51,313 nucleotides of DNA from Collinsella sp. (GCA_019419555.1 DXZR01000014.1:1-51313), one strand, 5' to 3'; numbered from the stretch's first letter, positions 43,110-51,297 are shown. The notes: a model not told the origin generated them from the sequence alone. Program-made: numbers and translations.

Positions 43110-43430
43110 ATGGCGTCTGAGGGCTTTTTTGAACGGGTGTACGAGGTGGTCGAGCAGATCCCCGAGGGGATGGTCGCCACGTATGGCCAGGTGGCGCTGC
43201 TTGCCGGTCGTCCACGAAGTGCGCGGTACGTGGGGTATGCCCTGCATAGTAATCCGCGCCCCGGCGAGATTCCCTGTCACCGCGTGGTGTTTGCCGACGG
43301 GCACATATGCGAGGGCTTCGCTTTTGGCGGTCCCGATGCTCAACGTGAGCTTTTGCTAGGGGAAGGTGTGGCGTTTAAGGACGACATGCACGTCGACTTG
43401 GCCGCCTGTCGCTGGCCTGCCGGGCTCTAG
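43110..43430 (+). CDS. MGMT/ATL-like DNA-binding methyltransferase-domain protein
   Basis: A 106-residue protein equal to the C-terminal domain of O6-methylguanine-DNA methyltransferase. VATYGQVALLAG and the helix-turn-helix region RSARYVGYALHSNP bind DNA, and the active-site loop is IPCHRVV with Cys56 present. ATL proteins of this size usually replace that Cys, so this one may still accept alkyl groups, although it lacks the N-terminal domain. Role: repair or flagging of alkylated DNA. ATG 43110 follows GGAGCGAG; palindromes lie on both sides, so it is probably its own transcript. Confidence 0.9.
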   Translation: MASEGFFERVYEVVEQIPEGMVATYGQVALLAGRPRSARYVGYALHSNPRPGEIPCHRVVFADGHICEGFAFGGPDAQRELLLGEGVAFKDDMHVDLAACRWPAGL

Positions 43431-43446
43431 CGGTTCTTCCGTGGCG

Positions 43447-43487
43447 AAAACCACCACAAAGGCGCCTGTCCCCTTTGTGGTGGTTTT
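43447..43487. repeat. CCACCACAAAGG palindrome, copy 5
   Basis: Perfect 16-base arms around loop CGCCTGTCC, same orientation as copies 1 and 3, 16 bases after the MGMT-like stop; flanked by TTTT on the right. Confidence 0.9.
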
Positions 43488-43489
43488 AC

Positions 43490-43668
43490 ACTGTAGGTTT
43501 ACCAGAGCTAACTTATGGAGAAGGTGTGGCGGCGTACTTTGCCGTCAGAAAGTAAACCACGGTGAACTATATTGGTTTCAGCAAGGGAGCAGGCAATAGG
43601 CGATGAAAAAGCCTGCCCTGTTGAGTTTGATTCGCATCCCTCCCCTCTGTGCGATTCAACGGTGTACT
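43490..43668 (+). other. Gene-free stretch with stacked hairpins, possible small RNA
   Basis: Several stems can be drawn on the plus strand: GGTTTAC (43495) with GTAAACC (43553); GCAGGC with GCCTGC around 43590-43620; TTGATTCGCA with TGCGATTCAA (about 43628-43661). A strong GC hairpin follows. No ORF here looks real. A small RNA is possible; I match it to no known family. Confidence 0.3.
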
Positions 43669-43716
43669 TCGGGAACAGGCCCGCTGGCAGCTAACTGCCG
43701 GCGGGCCTGTTCCTGT
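43669..43716. terminator. GC-rich hairpin downstream of the gene-free stretch
   Basis: GGGAACAGGCCCGCTGGCAG pairs with the segment ending at 43716, with one wobble. The following CTGTTTG is only a weak U-run on the plus strand. Confidence 0.6.
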
Positions 43717-43760
43717 TTGTCGAGGGGGTGCGATGGACGGAGCCGAAGCGGTCCGGCTCC

Positions 43761-43788
43761 AAAAAAGGCGGACGCCGCAGCGCCCGCC
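43761..43788 (-). terminator. Intrinsic terminator of trpS
   Basis: On the minus strand GGCGGGCGC (43788-43780) pairs with GCGTCCGCC (43775-43767), one G-U pair, followed by TTTTTT. It lies about 35 bases after the trpS stop. Confidence 0.85.
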
Positions 43789-43823
43789 CTAAAGCAATCG
43801 AAAGCTCAAGCCAGTAGATCGGT

Positions 43824-44873
43824 CTAGTACACCATGCCCATGGCGTCCTGAACCTCTGCCAGGGTCTGATCGGCGATCTCGTTGGCGCGACGGTTGCCCT
43901 CGTGCAGGACGTCCTTCACATAGTCCAGATCGTTCTCGTAGCGCTGGCGACGCTCGCGGATCGGTGCGAAGTACTCGTTGACGGCCTCGGTCACGTACTT
44001 CTTGAGCTGGCCGGAGCCGCCCATGCCGATCTCCTCGGCAATCTCGACCTCGGAGCGACCGGTGCAGATGGCGGCCGTCGAAAGCAAACCGGACACGCCG
44101 GGGCGGTTCTCGGGATCGAACGTGATCATGCGCTCGGAGTCGGTCTGGCTCTTTTTGATGCGCTTGGCCGTTTCCTCGGCGGTCATCGAGATGTTGATGG
44201 CGTTGCCGTAGCTCTTGCTCATCTTGCGGCCGTCCAGGCCGGGCAGCAGCGGGGTCTCGGACAGCAGCGCGTCGACCTCGGGGAACACCTTGCCGTAGCG
44301 GTTGTTAAAGCGGCGGGCGATGGTGCGGGTGAGCTCGATGTGCGGCAGCTGGTCACGACCGACGGGCACCACGTTGCCCTTGCAGAACAGGATGTCGCAG
44401 GCCTGATGCACCGGGTAGGTGAGCAGAAGGCCGGTAAGCTCATGGCCCGAGGCCTCCATCTCGGCCTTGACGGTGGGGTTGCGCGCCAGCTCGGCCTCGG
44501 ACACCAGCGACAGGAACGGCAGCATGAGCTGGTTGGCGGCGGGCACGGCGGAGTGCGCGTAGATCATGGTCTTGTCGGGATCGATACCGCAGGCAAGGTA
44601 GTCCATGACCATGTTGTACACGTTGTCCTGGATGTGCTCGGTCGTGTCGCGGTCAGTGATGACCTGGTAGTCGGCGATGAGCACGTTGGTCTTGGCGCCC
44701 ATGTTCTGCAGCTCAACACGGCCCTTGAGGGTGCCGAAGTAATGGCCCAGGTGCAGACGGCCGGTGGGGCGGTCGCCGGTGAGCATGGTGAACTTCTCGG
44801 GCGTCTTGGTCAGGCCCTCGCGAATGGCGTTGCTCTTTTGCAGCGCGACTTCGTAGCTGTTCTCGTTTGGCAT
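43824..44873 (-). CDS. trpS: Tryptophanyl-tRNA synthetase
   Basis: A 349-residue class I synthetase. The HIGH-type motif is HLGHYFG (about 43-49) after GDRPTGRL, and the KMSKS loop is intact in GRKMSKSYGN. Length fits bacterial TrpRS. The start at 44873 (MPNENSYEVAL) follows TAGGAG; an upstream in-frame extension is not plausible. I looked for the T-box AGGGTGG-type motif in the 170 bases upstream and did not find it. Confidence 0.96.
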   Translation of the reverse strand: MPNENSYEVALQKSNAIREGLTKTPEKFTMLTGDRPTGRLHLGHYFGTLKGRVELQNMGAKTNVLIADYQVITDRDTTEHIQDNVYNMVMDYLACGIDPDKTMIYAHSAVPAANQLMLPFLSLVSEAELARNPTVKAEMEASGHELTGLLLTYPVHQACDILFCKGNVVPVGRDQLPHIELTRTIARRFNNRYGKVFPEVDALLSETPLLPGLDGRKMSKSYGNAINISMTAEETAKRIKKSQTDSERMITFDPENRPGVSGLLSTAAICTGRSEVEIAEEIGMGGSGQLKKYVTEAVNEYFAPIRERRQRYENDLDYVKDVLHEGNRRANEIADQTLAEVQDAMGMVY

Positions 44874-45043
44874 GATTGCTCCTAACGTATGTTCATGGGT
44901 CAAGATGATAACGCGTTTATTGGAGGGGTGGTGCGTAAGTAGGCGAGGGGCGGGAGAGGGACGCGCGTGGTGCGGCATGTGCGATGGGTGCGGCGCGGCC
45001 GTGCTTGGCTAACGGTGCCTTGGCACATCCTCGGCAGCTTGCC

Positions 45044-46243
45044 CTAGAGCTTGTGGTGGCGCTCTTCTTTGCGCTCCTCGGCTGCCTGCTCCTCCTGCTT
45101 AAAGGCGGGGTCGTCGGGGGTGACCAGTTCGTCCTCGTGCGTGCGCTTGTTGTAATGGTGGCGCAGCACGGGTTCAAACAGGTGCAGGTGCTTGGCAAAG
45201 GCCGCCGAGCCAATGGCAAGCACGGTAAAGATGAGCACGCGCATGGGCACCTCGACCTGATTGATGGCGGCGGCGCCGGCCGAAAGCATAATGCACCAGG
45301 CATAGATGAGCAGCACAGCCTGTTTTTGGTTGTAGCCTTCTTGGATCAGGCGGTGGTGGATGTGGCCCTTGTCGGCCTGCCCGATGCTAATGTGGGCGCG
45401 CTTGCGGCGCACGATGGCGCTAAACGTGTCGATGATAGGCACGCCGGCAACGATGAGCGGGATGATAAGCGAGGTGAGTGCGGCGGTGCGGCTCACGTTG
45501 AGCAGCGAGATGGAGCCCAGCGCAAAGCCCAGAAGCAGCGACCCCGAGTCGCCCAAGAAGATGCTTGCGGGGTTGAAGTTGTAGCGCAAAAAGGCCAGAC
45601 AGGCGCCAAAGAGCGCAATGGAGAGCGCGGCGGCGTCGATGCGGCCCGAGAGAACGGCCATCGAAAACATGGTGAACGAGGCGATGCCGCAGATGCCCGT
45701 GGCCAAGCCGTCGAGGCCGTCGATGAGGTTAATGATGTTGGTGAATGCCACCAGATAGATTACGGTGATGGGGTAGGCGAGCCATCCGAGCATGATCTCG
45801 CCGGGAGCAAACGGGTTGACGATGACGCCGATTTTTAGGCCGCCCATGCAGGCGATAAGCGCGGCGAGGACCTGTCCGGCCAGCTTTTGCTTGGGCGTGA
45901 GCTGGAAGACGTCGTCGATAGCGCCGGTCGCAAAGATGACGGTAAAGGAGAGCGCCAGCATGGGATAGCTAATGTGAAGGCGCGGGTGCGGCACCAGGAC
46001 GGGTGGCCAGCCTAGGTACCAGGTGCCTAGGATTTGCACAATGCAGGCAACGACCAGGCCCAAAAACACCGCCGTTCCGCCCAAACGCGGGATGGGCTTG
46101 GTGTTGATGCGGCGCTTAGAAGGATAGTCGACGGCATCGAGCTTAATTGCCAAGCGCTTGACCAGGGGCACCGCGAGGAAGGTCGTGATAAAAGCCGCCG
46201 CTGCCACGCATAGGTACGGTATGTAGCTCGGGGATGAAGCCAT
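45044..46243 (-). CDS. Undecaprenyl-phosphate sugar-1-phosphate transferase (TagO/WecA type)
   Basis: A ~399-residue membrane enzyme with about 10-11 helices. It loads a sugar phosphate (typically GlcNAc-1-P) onto undecaprenyl phosphate, the first step of teichoic acid or surface glycan synthesis. DYPSKRRINTKPIPRLGG, DGLDGLATG, NPASIFLGDSGSLLLGF and the HIHHR-type loop (KGHIHHRLI) are diagnostic of the MraY/WecA superfamily and of the WecA/TagO branch. The C-terminal ~50 residues are charged and cytoplasmic. The start at 46243 gives a normal N-terminal helix but has no clear ribosome site; alternatives upstream (about 46311) exist. Confidence 0.9.
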   Translation of the reverse strand: MASSPSYIPYLCVAAAAFITTFLAVPLVKRLAIKLDAVDYPSKRRINTKPIPRLGGTAVFLGLVVACIVQILGTWYLGWPPVLVPHPRLHISYPMLALSFTVIFATGAIDDVFQLTPKQKLAGQVLAALIACMGGLKIGVIVNPFAPGEIMLGWLAYPITVIYLVAFTNIINLIDGLDGLATGICGIASFTMFSMAVLSGRIDAAALSIALFGACLAFLRYNFNPASIFLGDSGSLLLGFALGSISLLNVSRTAALTSLIIPLIVAGVPIIDTFSAIVRRKRAHISIGQADKGHIHHRLIQEGYNQKQAVLLIYAWCIMLSAGAAAINQVEVPMRVLIFTVLAIGSAAFAKHLHLFEPVLRHHYNKRTHEDELVTPDDPAFKQEEQAAEERKEERHHKL

Positions 46244-46449
46244 GAATCTAAAAACCGCCAAGCGTCGAAGGAAAAGGTCAAAGGTTGCTACGCGGAAATG
46301 GCATAGCTGTCCCATGATACTCGACCGAGGGGGGTGCGGAGGTTTGCACCGTGCGATTATCACGCGCATACCAGATATTGGAATGTTGTCGATGGCTTGT
46401 CGGGATGCCGGCGGGGATCCATATGGACTGTATGGTGATTTTCGGCAAA

Positions 46450-46620
46450 AGAAAACCACCCCCCACGTTACGAAAATGAACCCACCTAAAACAGGTGGGT
46501 GCCCTCATCGACTGTTCCAGCGTCCTTAACAACGAAGGATACCTGTACTAGGCACGACTGTGTGGGCTCCCTAAATAAACGCGACGGTTCACCCAGTTGC
46601 TCCGCGGGGGGCGGAATAAC
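46450..46620 (-). ncRNA. Structured RNA, probable 6S RNA (ssrS-like)
   Basis: Read on the minus strand, CCGCCCCCCGCG (46614-46603) pairs fully (with G-U) with CGTGGGGGGTGG (46467-46456), and a U-run TTTTCTTTT follows directly, giving an RNA of about 165-170 bases closed by a 12-pair stem and a terminator tail. Inside is a large unpaired region, then GGGAGCCC with GGGCACCC, GTGCC with GGAAC, and an apical hairpin TCCTT-N7-AAGGA. A CCCACCT-GTTTT-AGGTGGG hairpin (46499-46481) can form on the 3' side of the bubble. Terminal stem, central bubble, apical rod, size and tail all match 6S RNA, which binds and restrains RNA polymerase. The class is inferred from architecture only. Confidence 0.5.
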
Positions 46621-46767
46621 TACATCATAAAGCGGCACTTTATCGATTCCAGTCTTGACATTACAAAAATCGTGTCGGACGATTACGGCGCCTTAGGGAC
46701 GGAGCCGTCTACCCGGTCTGGCCCTTTACGTTTGAGCTGCTGAATCGTTGTTTTGGAGCATGTTTTT

Positions 46768-47706
46768 ATGCCGACGTCGTTGACCGAACTTTTTTCGCCC
46801 GCCTGCCATTTGTGTCCGCGCCGTTGCGGTGCGGCGCGCGATGAGGGCGCGCACGGCGTCTGCGGTGCTAACGACACGCTCAAGGTGGCCCGCGCCGCGC
46901 TTCATATGTGGGAGGAGCCGCCTATCTCGGGCGAGGCCGGTTCGGGCGCGATCTTCTTTAGCGGTTGCTCGCTTAAATGTATCTACTGCCAGAACCACGA
47001 GATCTCGACCGGCAATTTTGGCCTTGAGATTTCGCCTGAGCGCCTGGTCGAGATTATGCTGGAACTGCAGGACCAGGGTGCCAACAACATCAATTTGGTG
47101 ACGGCGACGCACTATGCGCACCTGTTGCCTGCCGTGATTGCCGCGGCACGGGCGCGCGGACTGGTTATCCCGATCGTCTACAACACGAGTGGTTACGAGC
47201 GCGCGAGTGCCGTGGCGGCGCTGGGCGACCTGGTCGATGTGTGGCTTACCGACTTTAAATATGCCAATGCCGGGCTTGCGCAGTCGCTCTCTCATATAAA
47301 GGACTACCCACGTGTGGCCGTGTCAGGCCTGGCTCAGATGGCGCGCGAGATCGAGCGCCGCGGGGGAGAGATGGTGGATGAGGGCGGGCTCATGAAGCGC
47401 GGCGTGATTGTGCGCCATCTGGTACTGCCGGGACATGCAGACGATTCGTGTCGCGTGCTGGACCTGGTGTGGCAGACGGTGGGCGACGTGCCGATCTCGG
47501 TCATGAACCAGTACACGCCCAATGCGCTCATGCGCGAGCAGGGCGGCGAGTTGGCGCGCGCCGTGACGCGCGAGGAGTACGAGCAGGTGCTCGACCATGC
47601 CGACGACCTGGGCTTTACGACAATGTTCTGGCAAGAGGGCGGCGCGGTAGACGAGAGCTTCACCCCCGCCTTCGACACCACCGGCGTCCTCACCAGCGCA
47701 AAGTAG
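46768..47706 (+). CDS. Radical SAM protein, PflX/COG1313 type
   Basis: A 312-residue radical SAM enzyme. The cluster-binding CxxxCxxC is Cys67, Cys71 and Cys74 in SGCSLKCIYCQN. An N-terminal Cys-rich segment (Cys13, 16, 20 and 32: ACHLCPRRC ... GVCG) is typical of the COG1313 group related to pyruvate formate-lyase activases. The partner glycyl-radical enzyme is not in the window, and many COG1313 members have no known target. ATG 46768 is chosen because GGAG lies about 10 bases upstream; a TTG 15 bases earlier is possible. Confidence 0.88.
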   Translation: MPTSLTELFSPACHLCPRRCGAARDEGAHGVCGANDTLKVARAALHMWEEPPISGEAGSGAIFFSGCSLKCIYCQNHEISTGNFGLEISPERLVEIMLELQDQGANNINLVTATHYAHLLPAVIAAARARGLVIPIVYNTSGYERASAVAALGDLVDVWLTDFKYANAGLAQSLSHIKDYPRVAVSGLAQMAREIERRGGEMVDEGGLMKRGVIVRHLVLPGHADDSCRVLDLVWQTVGDVPISVMNQYTPNALMREQGGELARAVTREEYEQVLDHADDLGFTTMFWQEGGAVDESFTPAFDTTGVLTSAK

Positions 47707-47716
47707 AGCGCACGCT

Positions 47717-47751
47717 GATGATTTTTCTGGGACGGGGATTAAAAAATCATC
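47717..47751. repeat. GATGATTTTT hairpin with GGGACGGGG loop
   Basis: Ten-base arms (47717-47726 and 47742-47751) hold a loop CTGGGACGGGGATTA. Just downstream GTCCCAAAAAGACTGG (47791-47806) is the complement of sequence found in the 6052-6113 palindrome, so a second damaged element may follow. Confidence 0.75.
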
Positions 47752-47857
47752 GAGAGGATCGCCTGTTCGAAAAGTTGTCAAAATAGCCGCGTCCCAAAAA
47801 GACTGGTTATTGGGCGTTGACAGTTGGCGAGCCGTAGGTAAAATATCGACTTGTCCT

Positions 47858-47930
47858 GGGGACGTAGCTCAGTTGGGAGAGCGCTGCCGTCGCATGGCAG
47901 AGGCCGAGGGTTCGACTCCCTTCGTCTCCA
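47858..47930 (+). tRNA. tRNA-Ala (anticodon CGC)
   Basis: A complete cloverleaf of 73 bases: acceptor GGGGACG/CGTCTCC (one G-U), D stem GCTC/GAGC, anticodon stem CTGCC/GGCAG with loop GTCGCAT giving CGC, a 5-base variable loop, T stem GAGGG/CCCTT with loop TTCGACT, discriminator A. The next bases are CCC, so CCA is not encoded. It would read GCG codons. A terminator (47946-47977) follows. Confidence 0.93.
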
Positions 47931-47945
47931 CCCATGGATTTGATA

Positions 47946-47977
47946 AGCCGCTGACATTGTGTCGGCGGCTTTTTTTA
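47946..47977 (+). terminator. Intrinsic terminator after tRNA-Ala
   Basis: AGCCGCTGACA pairs with TGTCGGCGGCT around a short loop and is followed by seven T's. The next gene's ribosome site starts right after it. Confidence 0.88.
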
Positions 47978-47994
47978 AAAGAAAGGGCTATACC

Positions 47995-48453
47995 ATGGCC
48001 GAGCTTGAGTCCCAACCATTGTCCGACGAGGAGCGCGCCGAGTTGGAAGAGCTCCGCGCTGAGAAGGCCCGCCGCGAGGCTCGGGAAGAGGCCCGTCGCG
48101 AGCGTGAGGAGCTGGCTGCCCTGCGTGCCGAGCGTGCGAAGGCCGAGGAGGCCGCCGCGAACGCCGCATCCGCATCGGCGCCCGCGCCCGCACCCAAGCC
48201 CGCTGCTGCGAAGCCTGCACCTGCCGCGCCCAAACCTCAGCCTAAAAAGGCCGCCCGTCCCAAGTCCGTCGAGCCCAAGCCGAGCCGTGACGAGATGACC
48301 TTTGCCCAGCGCATGGTTACCTCCAAGGAGCCTATGGGCGAGAACGAGATCCCTGGCATGGCGCCGGCTCAAAAAATCATCACTGTCCTTGCCCTCATCG
48401 CGTTTGTCATCTTTATGGGCTACACGATCCTGACCAGCATGGGCCTGCTCTAA
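47995..48453 (+). CDS. Small coiled-coil, tail-anchored membrane protein
   Basis: A 152-residue protein of unknown function. Residues 1-60 are a highly charged helix (many Glu-Glu-Arg and Ala), 60-95 an Ala/Pro/Lys-rich linker, and about 125-147 a single hydrophobic helix (IITVLALIAFVIFMGYTIL) near the C-terminus. This gives a membrane anchor with the charged part in the cytoplasm. The layout resembles the much larger protein at 679-2460. ATG 47995 follows GAAAGGG, 17 bases after the tRNA terminator, so its promoter must overlap the tRNA region or transcription must read through. Confidence 0.75.
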   Translation: MAELESQPLSDEERAELEELRAEKARREAREEARREREELAALRAERAKAEEAAANAASASAPAPAPKPAAAKPAPAAPKPQPKKAARPKSVEPKPSRDEMTFAQRMVTSKEPMGENEIPGMAPAQKIITVLALIAFVIFMGYTILTSMGLL

Positions 48454-48537
48454 CCGACTCGCATCGGGCGTCATGTCCGCATGCTCTGCTCTCGTCCAAC
48501 CCTCAAATTCTGCACCACACATCCGAAAGGTCGCCCC

Positions 48538-50043
48538 ATGGCTTTGACCGACATCTCGCATCCCACCGACATTGCAATGCTCACCGATCTGTACGAGCTC
48601 ACTATGGCCCAGGGCCTGTGGGAGAGCGGCAAGGCCAATGAGCAGGGTTGTTTTACCGCGTTTTACCGCGACCATCCCTTTGGCAGCGCCTATGCCGTCA
48701 TGTGCGGCACCGCCGAGCTGCCCGAGCTCGTCGAGAACCTGCGCTTTACGCCCGAGGATATCGACTACCTCGCCTCGCTTGAGGCCCCTGCCGGCGGCGC
48801 GATGTTCAAGTCCGCATTCCTCGACTACCTGCGCGATTTTCGTGCGCATGTAAATATCGACGCCGTCCCCGAGGGCGAGCTCGTCTTTCCGCGCGAGCCC
48901 ATGGTGCGCGTCACCGGTCCTGCGCTCGAGTGCCAGCTGCTTGAGACGGCGCTGCTCAACATCGTCGGGTTCCAGACGCTTGTCGCCACCAAGACGGCGC
49001 GCGTGGTGCTCGCCGCCGACGGTCGCCCCGTGGCGGAGTTTGGCCTGCGCCGCGCCCAGGGTCCCGATGGCGGCCTGGCCGTTGCGCGCGCGAGCTACGT
49101 TGCCGGCTGCTCCTCTACGTCCAATGTGCTCGCCGGCCGCCGCTATGGTATTCCCGTCTTTGGCACGCATGCGCACAGCTGGGTGATGAGCTTCGATTCC
49201 GAGCTCGAGGCCTTCCGCGCCTTTGCCAAGTCGAGCCCCAAGAACTGTACGCTGCTCATCGACACCTATGACGTGCGCGAGGGCTGCGAGCATGCCATTA
49301 CGGTTGCCAAGGAGATGGAGGCGGTGGGCGAGCGTCTGTCGGCTATTCGCATCGACTCCGGCGACCTCGCCAAGCTCTCCAAGTATGTTCGCGGCCGTTT
49401 TGATGCCGAGGGCCTGCCCTATGTGGGGATCTCGGTTTCCAACGATCTTGACGAGTACACGATTCAGTCGCTGCTGGACCAGGGCGCGCCCATCGATAGC
49501 TTTGGCGTGGGTACCAAGCTCGCGACCTGCTATGACCAGCCGGCGCTGGGTGGCGTGTACAAGCTTTCCGCCCGCCGTGCGAGCGAGGCAGATCCATGGA
49601 CGCCGGTGGTCAAGCTCTCCGAGCAGCCCTACAAGCGCACGATCCCGGGCGTGCAGCGCGTGCGCCGTTATTACGACGGCTTTGGCGGCCCGGTCTGCGA
49701 CATGATCTACGACGAGGACCATCTGGCGGGGGAGGGCGCCGCGCGCGGCAATACCCTCGTGGCCGTGAATGATGCCGCCCTGGTGACCGATGTGTCGGAG
49801 CTTGAGTATCGCGAGCTGCTGGTGCCGATCGTGCGCGATGGCAGTGCAGTGGCTCCGCGTGAGAGCATCCAGGACGCGCGCGAGCGCTGTGTTTGGGCGC
49901 TCGATCATCTGGACGCAGCTTTCAAGCGCTTCCTGTACCCGCAGACCTATGTGGTGGGCATGGAGCAGGGCCTGGCTCAGGTACGCGACGAGCTCGTGCG
50001 CAAGAACATGGCCGCGGCCTCTGCCTTTCCCTGGGCAAAATGA
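48538..50043 (+). CDS. pncB: Nicotinate phosphoribosyltransferase
   Basis: A 501-residue enzyme making nicotinate mononucleotide from nicotinate and PRPP in NAD salvage. The start TDIAMLTDLYELTMAQ, EFGLRRAQGPDGG, the GTHAHSW segment with the phosphorylated His, and IRIDSGDLAKLSK are characteristic of the ~480-500 residue group. ATG 48538 follows GAAAGG. The stop codon (50041-50043) lies inside the left arm of a TGATCCG palindrome, so the hairpin forms directly at the end of the message. Confidence 0.95.
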   Translation: MALTDISHPTDIAMLTDLYELTMAQGLWESGKANEQGCFTAFYRDHPFGSAYAVMCGTAELPELVENLRFTPEDIDYLASLEAPAGGAMFKSAFLDYLRDFRAHVNIDAVPEGELVFPREPMVRVTGPALECQLLETALLNIVGFQTLVATKTARVVLAADGRPVAEFGLRRAQGPDGGLAVARASYVAGCSSTSNVLAGRRYGIPVFGTHAHSWVMSFDSELEAFRAFAKSSPKNCTLLIDTYDVREGCEHAITVAKEMEAVGERLSAIRIDSGDLAKLSKYVRGRFDAEGLPYVGISVSNDLDEYTIQSLLDQGAPIDSFGVGTKLATCYDQPALGGVYKLSARRASEADPWTPVVKLSEQPYKRTIPGVQRVRRYYDGFGGPVCDMIYDEDHLAGEGAARGNTLVAVNDAALVTDVSELEYRELLVPIVRDGSAVAPRESIQDARERCVWALDHLDAAFKRFLYPQTYVVGMEQGLAQVRDELVRKNMAAASAFPWAK

Positions 50044-50074
50044 TCCGCATGCGACGGAGGAAAACGGATCATTT
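50038..50074. repeat. TGATCCG hairpin with GACGGAGG loop, copy 2
   Basis: Ten-base arms (50038-50047, 50065-50074) around a 17-base loop containing GACGGAGGAAAA, followed by TTCTCG. It overlaps the pncB stop codon and matches copy 1 at 3769-3805. Confidence 0.85.
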
Positions 50075-50124
50075 TTCTCGCTTGCCCGTTCGTCCGTTCG
50101 CTGAACAGTCGATTGGTTTGACGT

Positions 50125-51252
50125 ATGACGACTTCTTATAAAACGATGGTGGTAAAGATCGGTTCGTCCACGGTGGTGGGCGCCGACGGCAAGGTCAACC
50201 GCACCTTTATCGGCGGGCTTGCCGATCAGGCCGCAGCCCTGCGCAAGCTCGGCTGGCGCCTGGTCGTGGTGAGCTCGGGCGCTATCGCCTGCGGCTATCC
50301 CGTGTTGGGCTTCGACCGCAAGCCGGTCGGCGACCTGCCGAGCCTGCAGGCCTGCGCCTCGGCTGGTCAGTGCATCATCTCGTCGGCCTACGACGAGGAA
50401 TTCCATGCACGGGATCTGCTCACCTCGCTCGTGCTGCTCACGCGTCACGACACGGCGCGTCGCACGTCCTACCTGCACGCGCGCGACGCCCTGCTGCGCC
50501 TGGTGGAGCTGGGCGTGGTGCCGGTCGTCAACGAGAACGACACCGTTACCGTCGACGAGATCAAGTTTGGCGACAACGACACACTGGCGGCGCTTGTGAG
50601 CTGCCTGGTTTCTGCCGATCTGTGCGTGACGCTCTCGGACATCGATGGCCTCTATACTGCCAATCCGCATGAGGACCCCACGGCCGAGTTTGTTCCTGTC
50701 GTGCATAAGATCGATGCCAAGATTATTGCCTCGGCGGGCGATTCTTCCACATCGGTGGGCACGGGCGGCATGATTACCAAGATTCGCGCGAGCCGCATCC
50801 TGATGACGGCGGGCATTCAGAGCGTGATTTGCTCGGGCGAGGAGCCCGATGCGCTCGTGCGCCTCGCCCGCGGCGAGAGCGTGGGCACGCTGTTCGATCC
50901 GCCGGCGGAGCGTCTGGACATCGCACCCCGCAAGCTGTGGATCGCACTGGGCGACAAGGCGCATGGCTCGGTGACGGTCGATGATGGTGCTGCGAAGGCG
51001 CTGGTCAGCCGTGGTTCTTCCCTGCTTGCGGTGGGTATTCGCGAGGTCGATGGCCAGTTTGCCGAGGGCGATGTGCTCGACGTGTGCGACCCGAGCGGTA
51101 TGGTTGTCGCCCGCGGTATCGCCGAGGCCGATTCGGACGTGCTGGAACTTGCTGCCGGTCGCCGCCAGGACCAGATCGCCAGCAACCGCCTGCTCGCTAA
51201 CCTGGCCGAGAAGCCGGCGATACACAGGGATAATTTAATCGTCTTCGCATAA
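50125..51252 (+). CDS. proB: Glutamate 5-kinase
   Basis: A 375-residue kinase, first step of proline synthesis (glutamate to glutamyl-5-phosphate). The amino-acid-kinase domain fills residues 1-260 (VVKIGSSTVV, VVVSSGAIACG, VNENDTVTVDEIKFGDND, GTGGMITKI), followed by a PUA domain (about 280-360). Length and PUA fit ProB, which is usually feedback-inhibited by proline. No strong ribosome site precedes ATG 50125. proA is not found in the 61 bases left; it may lie beyond the window. It follows pncB by about 80 bases with a hairpin between. Confidence 0.96.
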   Translation: MTTSYKTMVVKIGSSTVVGADGKVNRTFIGGLADQAAALRKLGWRLVVVSSGAIACGYPVLGFDRKPVGDLPSLQACASAGQCIISSAYDEEFHARDLLTSLVLLTRHDTARRTSYLHARDALLRLVELGVVPVVNENDTVTVDEIKFGDNDTLAALVSCLVSADLCVTLSDIDGLYTANPHEDPTAEFVPVVHKIDAKIIASAGDSSTSVGTGGMITKIRASRILMTAGIQSVICSGEEPDALVRLARGESVGTLFDPPAERLDIAPRKLWIALGDKAHGSVTVDDGAAKALVSRGSSLLAVGIREVDGQFAEGDVLDVCDPSGMVVARGIAEADSDVLELAAGRRQDQIASNRLLANLAEKPAIHRDNLIVFA

Positions 51253-51282
51253 CCAATTGACGCTGCAAACGCCCCTAAGCGG

Positions 51283-51297
51283 CAATCTGACGTTCAA
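51283..51297. repeat. Copy of CAATCTGACGTTCAA
   Basis: Fifteen bases identical to 3609-3623 inside the nested repeat after the SDR gene. The rest of this copy would run past the window end. Confidence 0.6.

Noticed and set aside
26039..43487. CRISPR array
   Set aside because: The CCACCACAAAGG repeats are palindromes spread over 17 kb with genes between them; there is no regular spacing and no cas gene.
43603..43827. 74-codon plus-strand ORF starting MKKPALLS
   Set aside because: It runs through two strong hairpins and into the trpS terminator, and has Cys/Arg-rich shadow composition.
44874..45043. T-box leader for trpS
   Set aside because: The AGGGTGG-type T-box sequence and a specifier stem were not found upstream of trpS.
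47869..51225. Open frame of 1118 codons on the minus strand
   Set aside because: It lies opposite the small membrane protein gene, pncB and proB, and is rich in His, Arg, Gly and Ala without domains; it is a high-GC antisense shadow.
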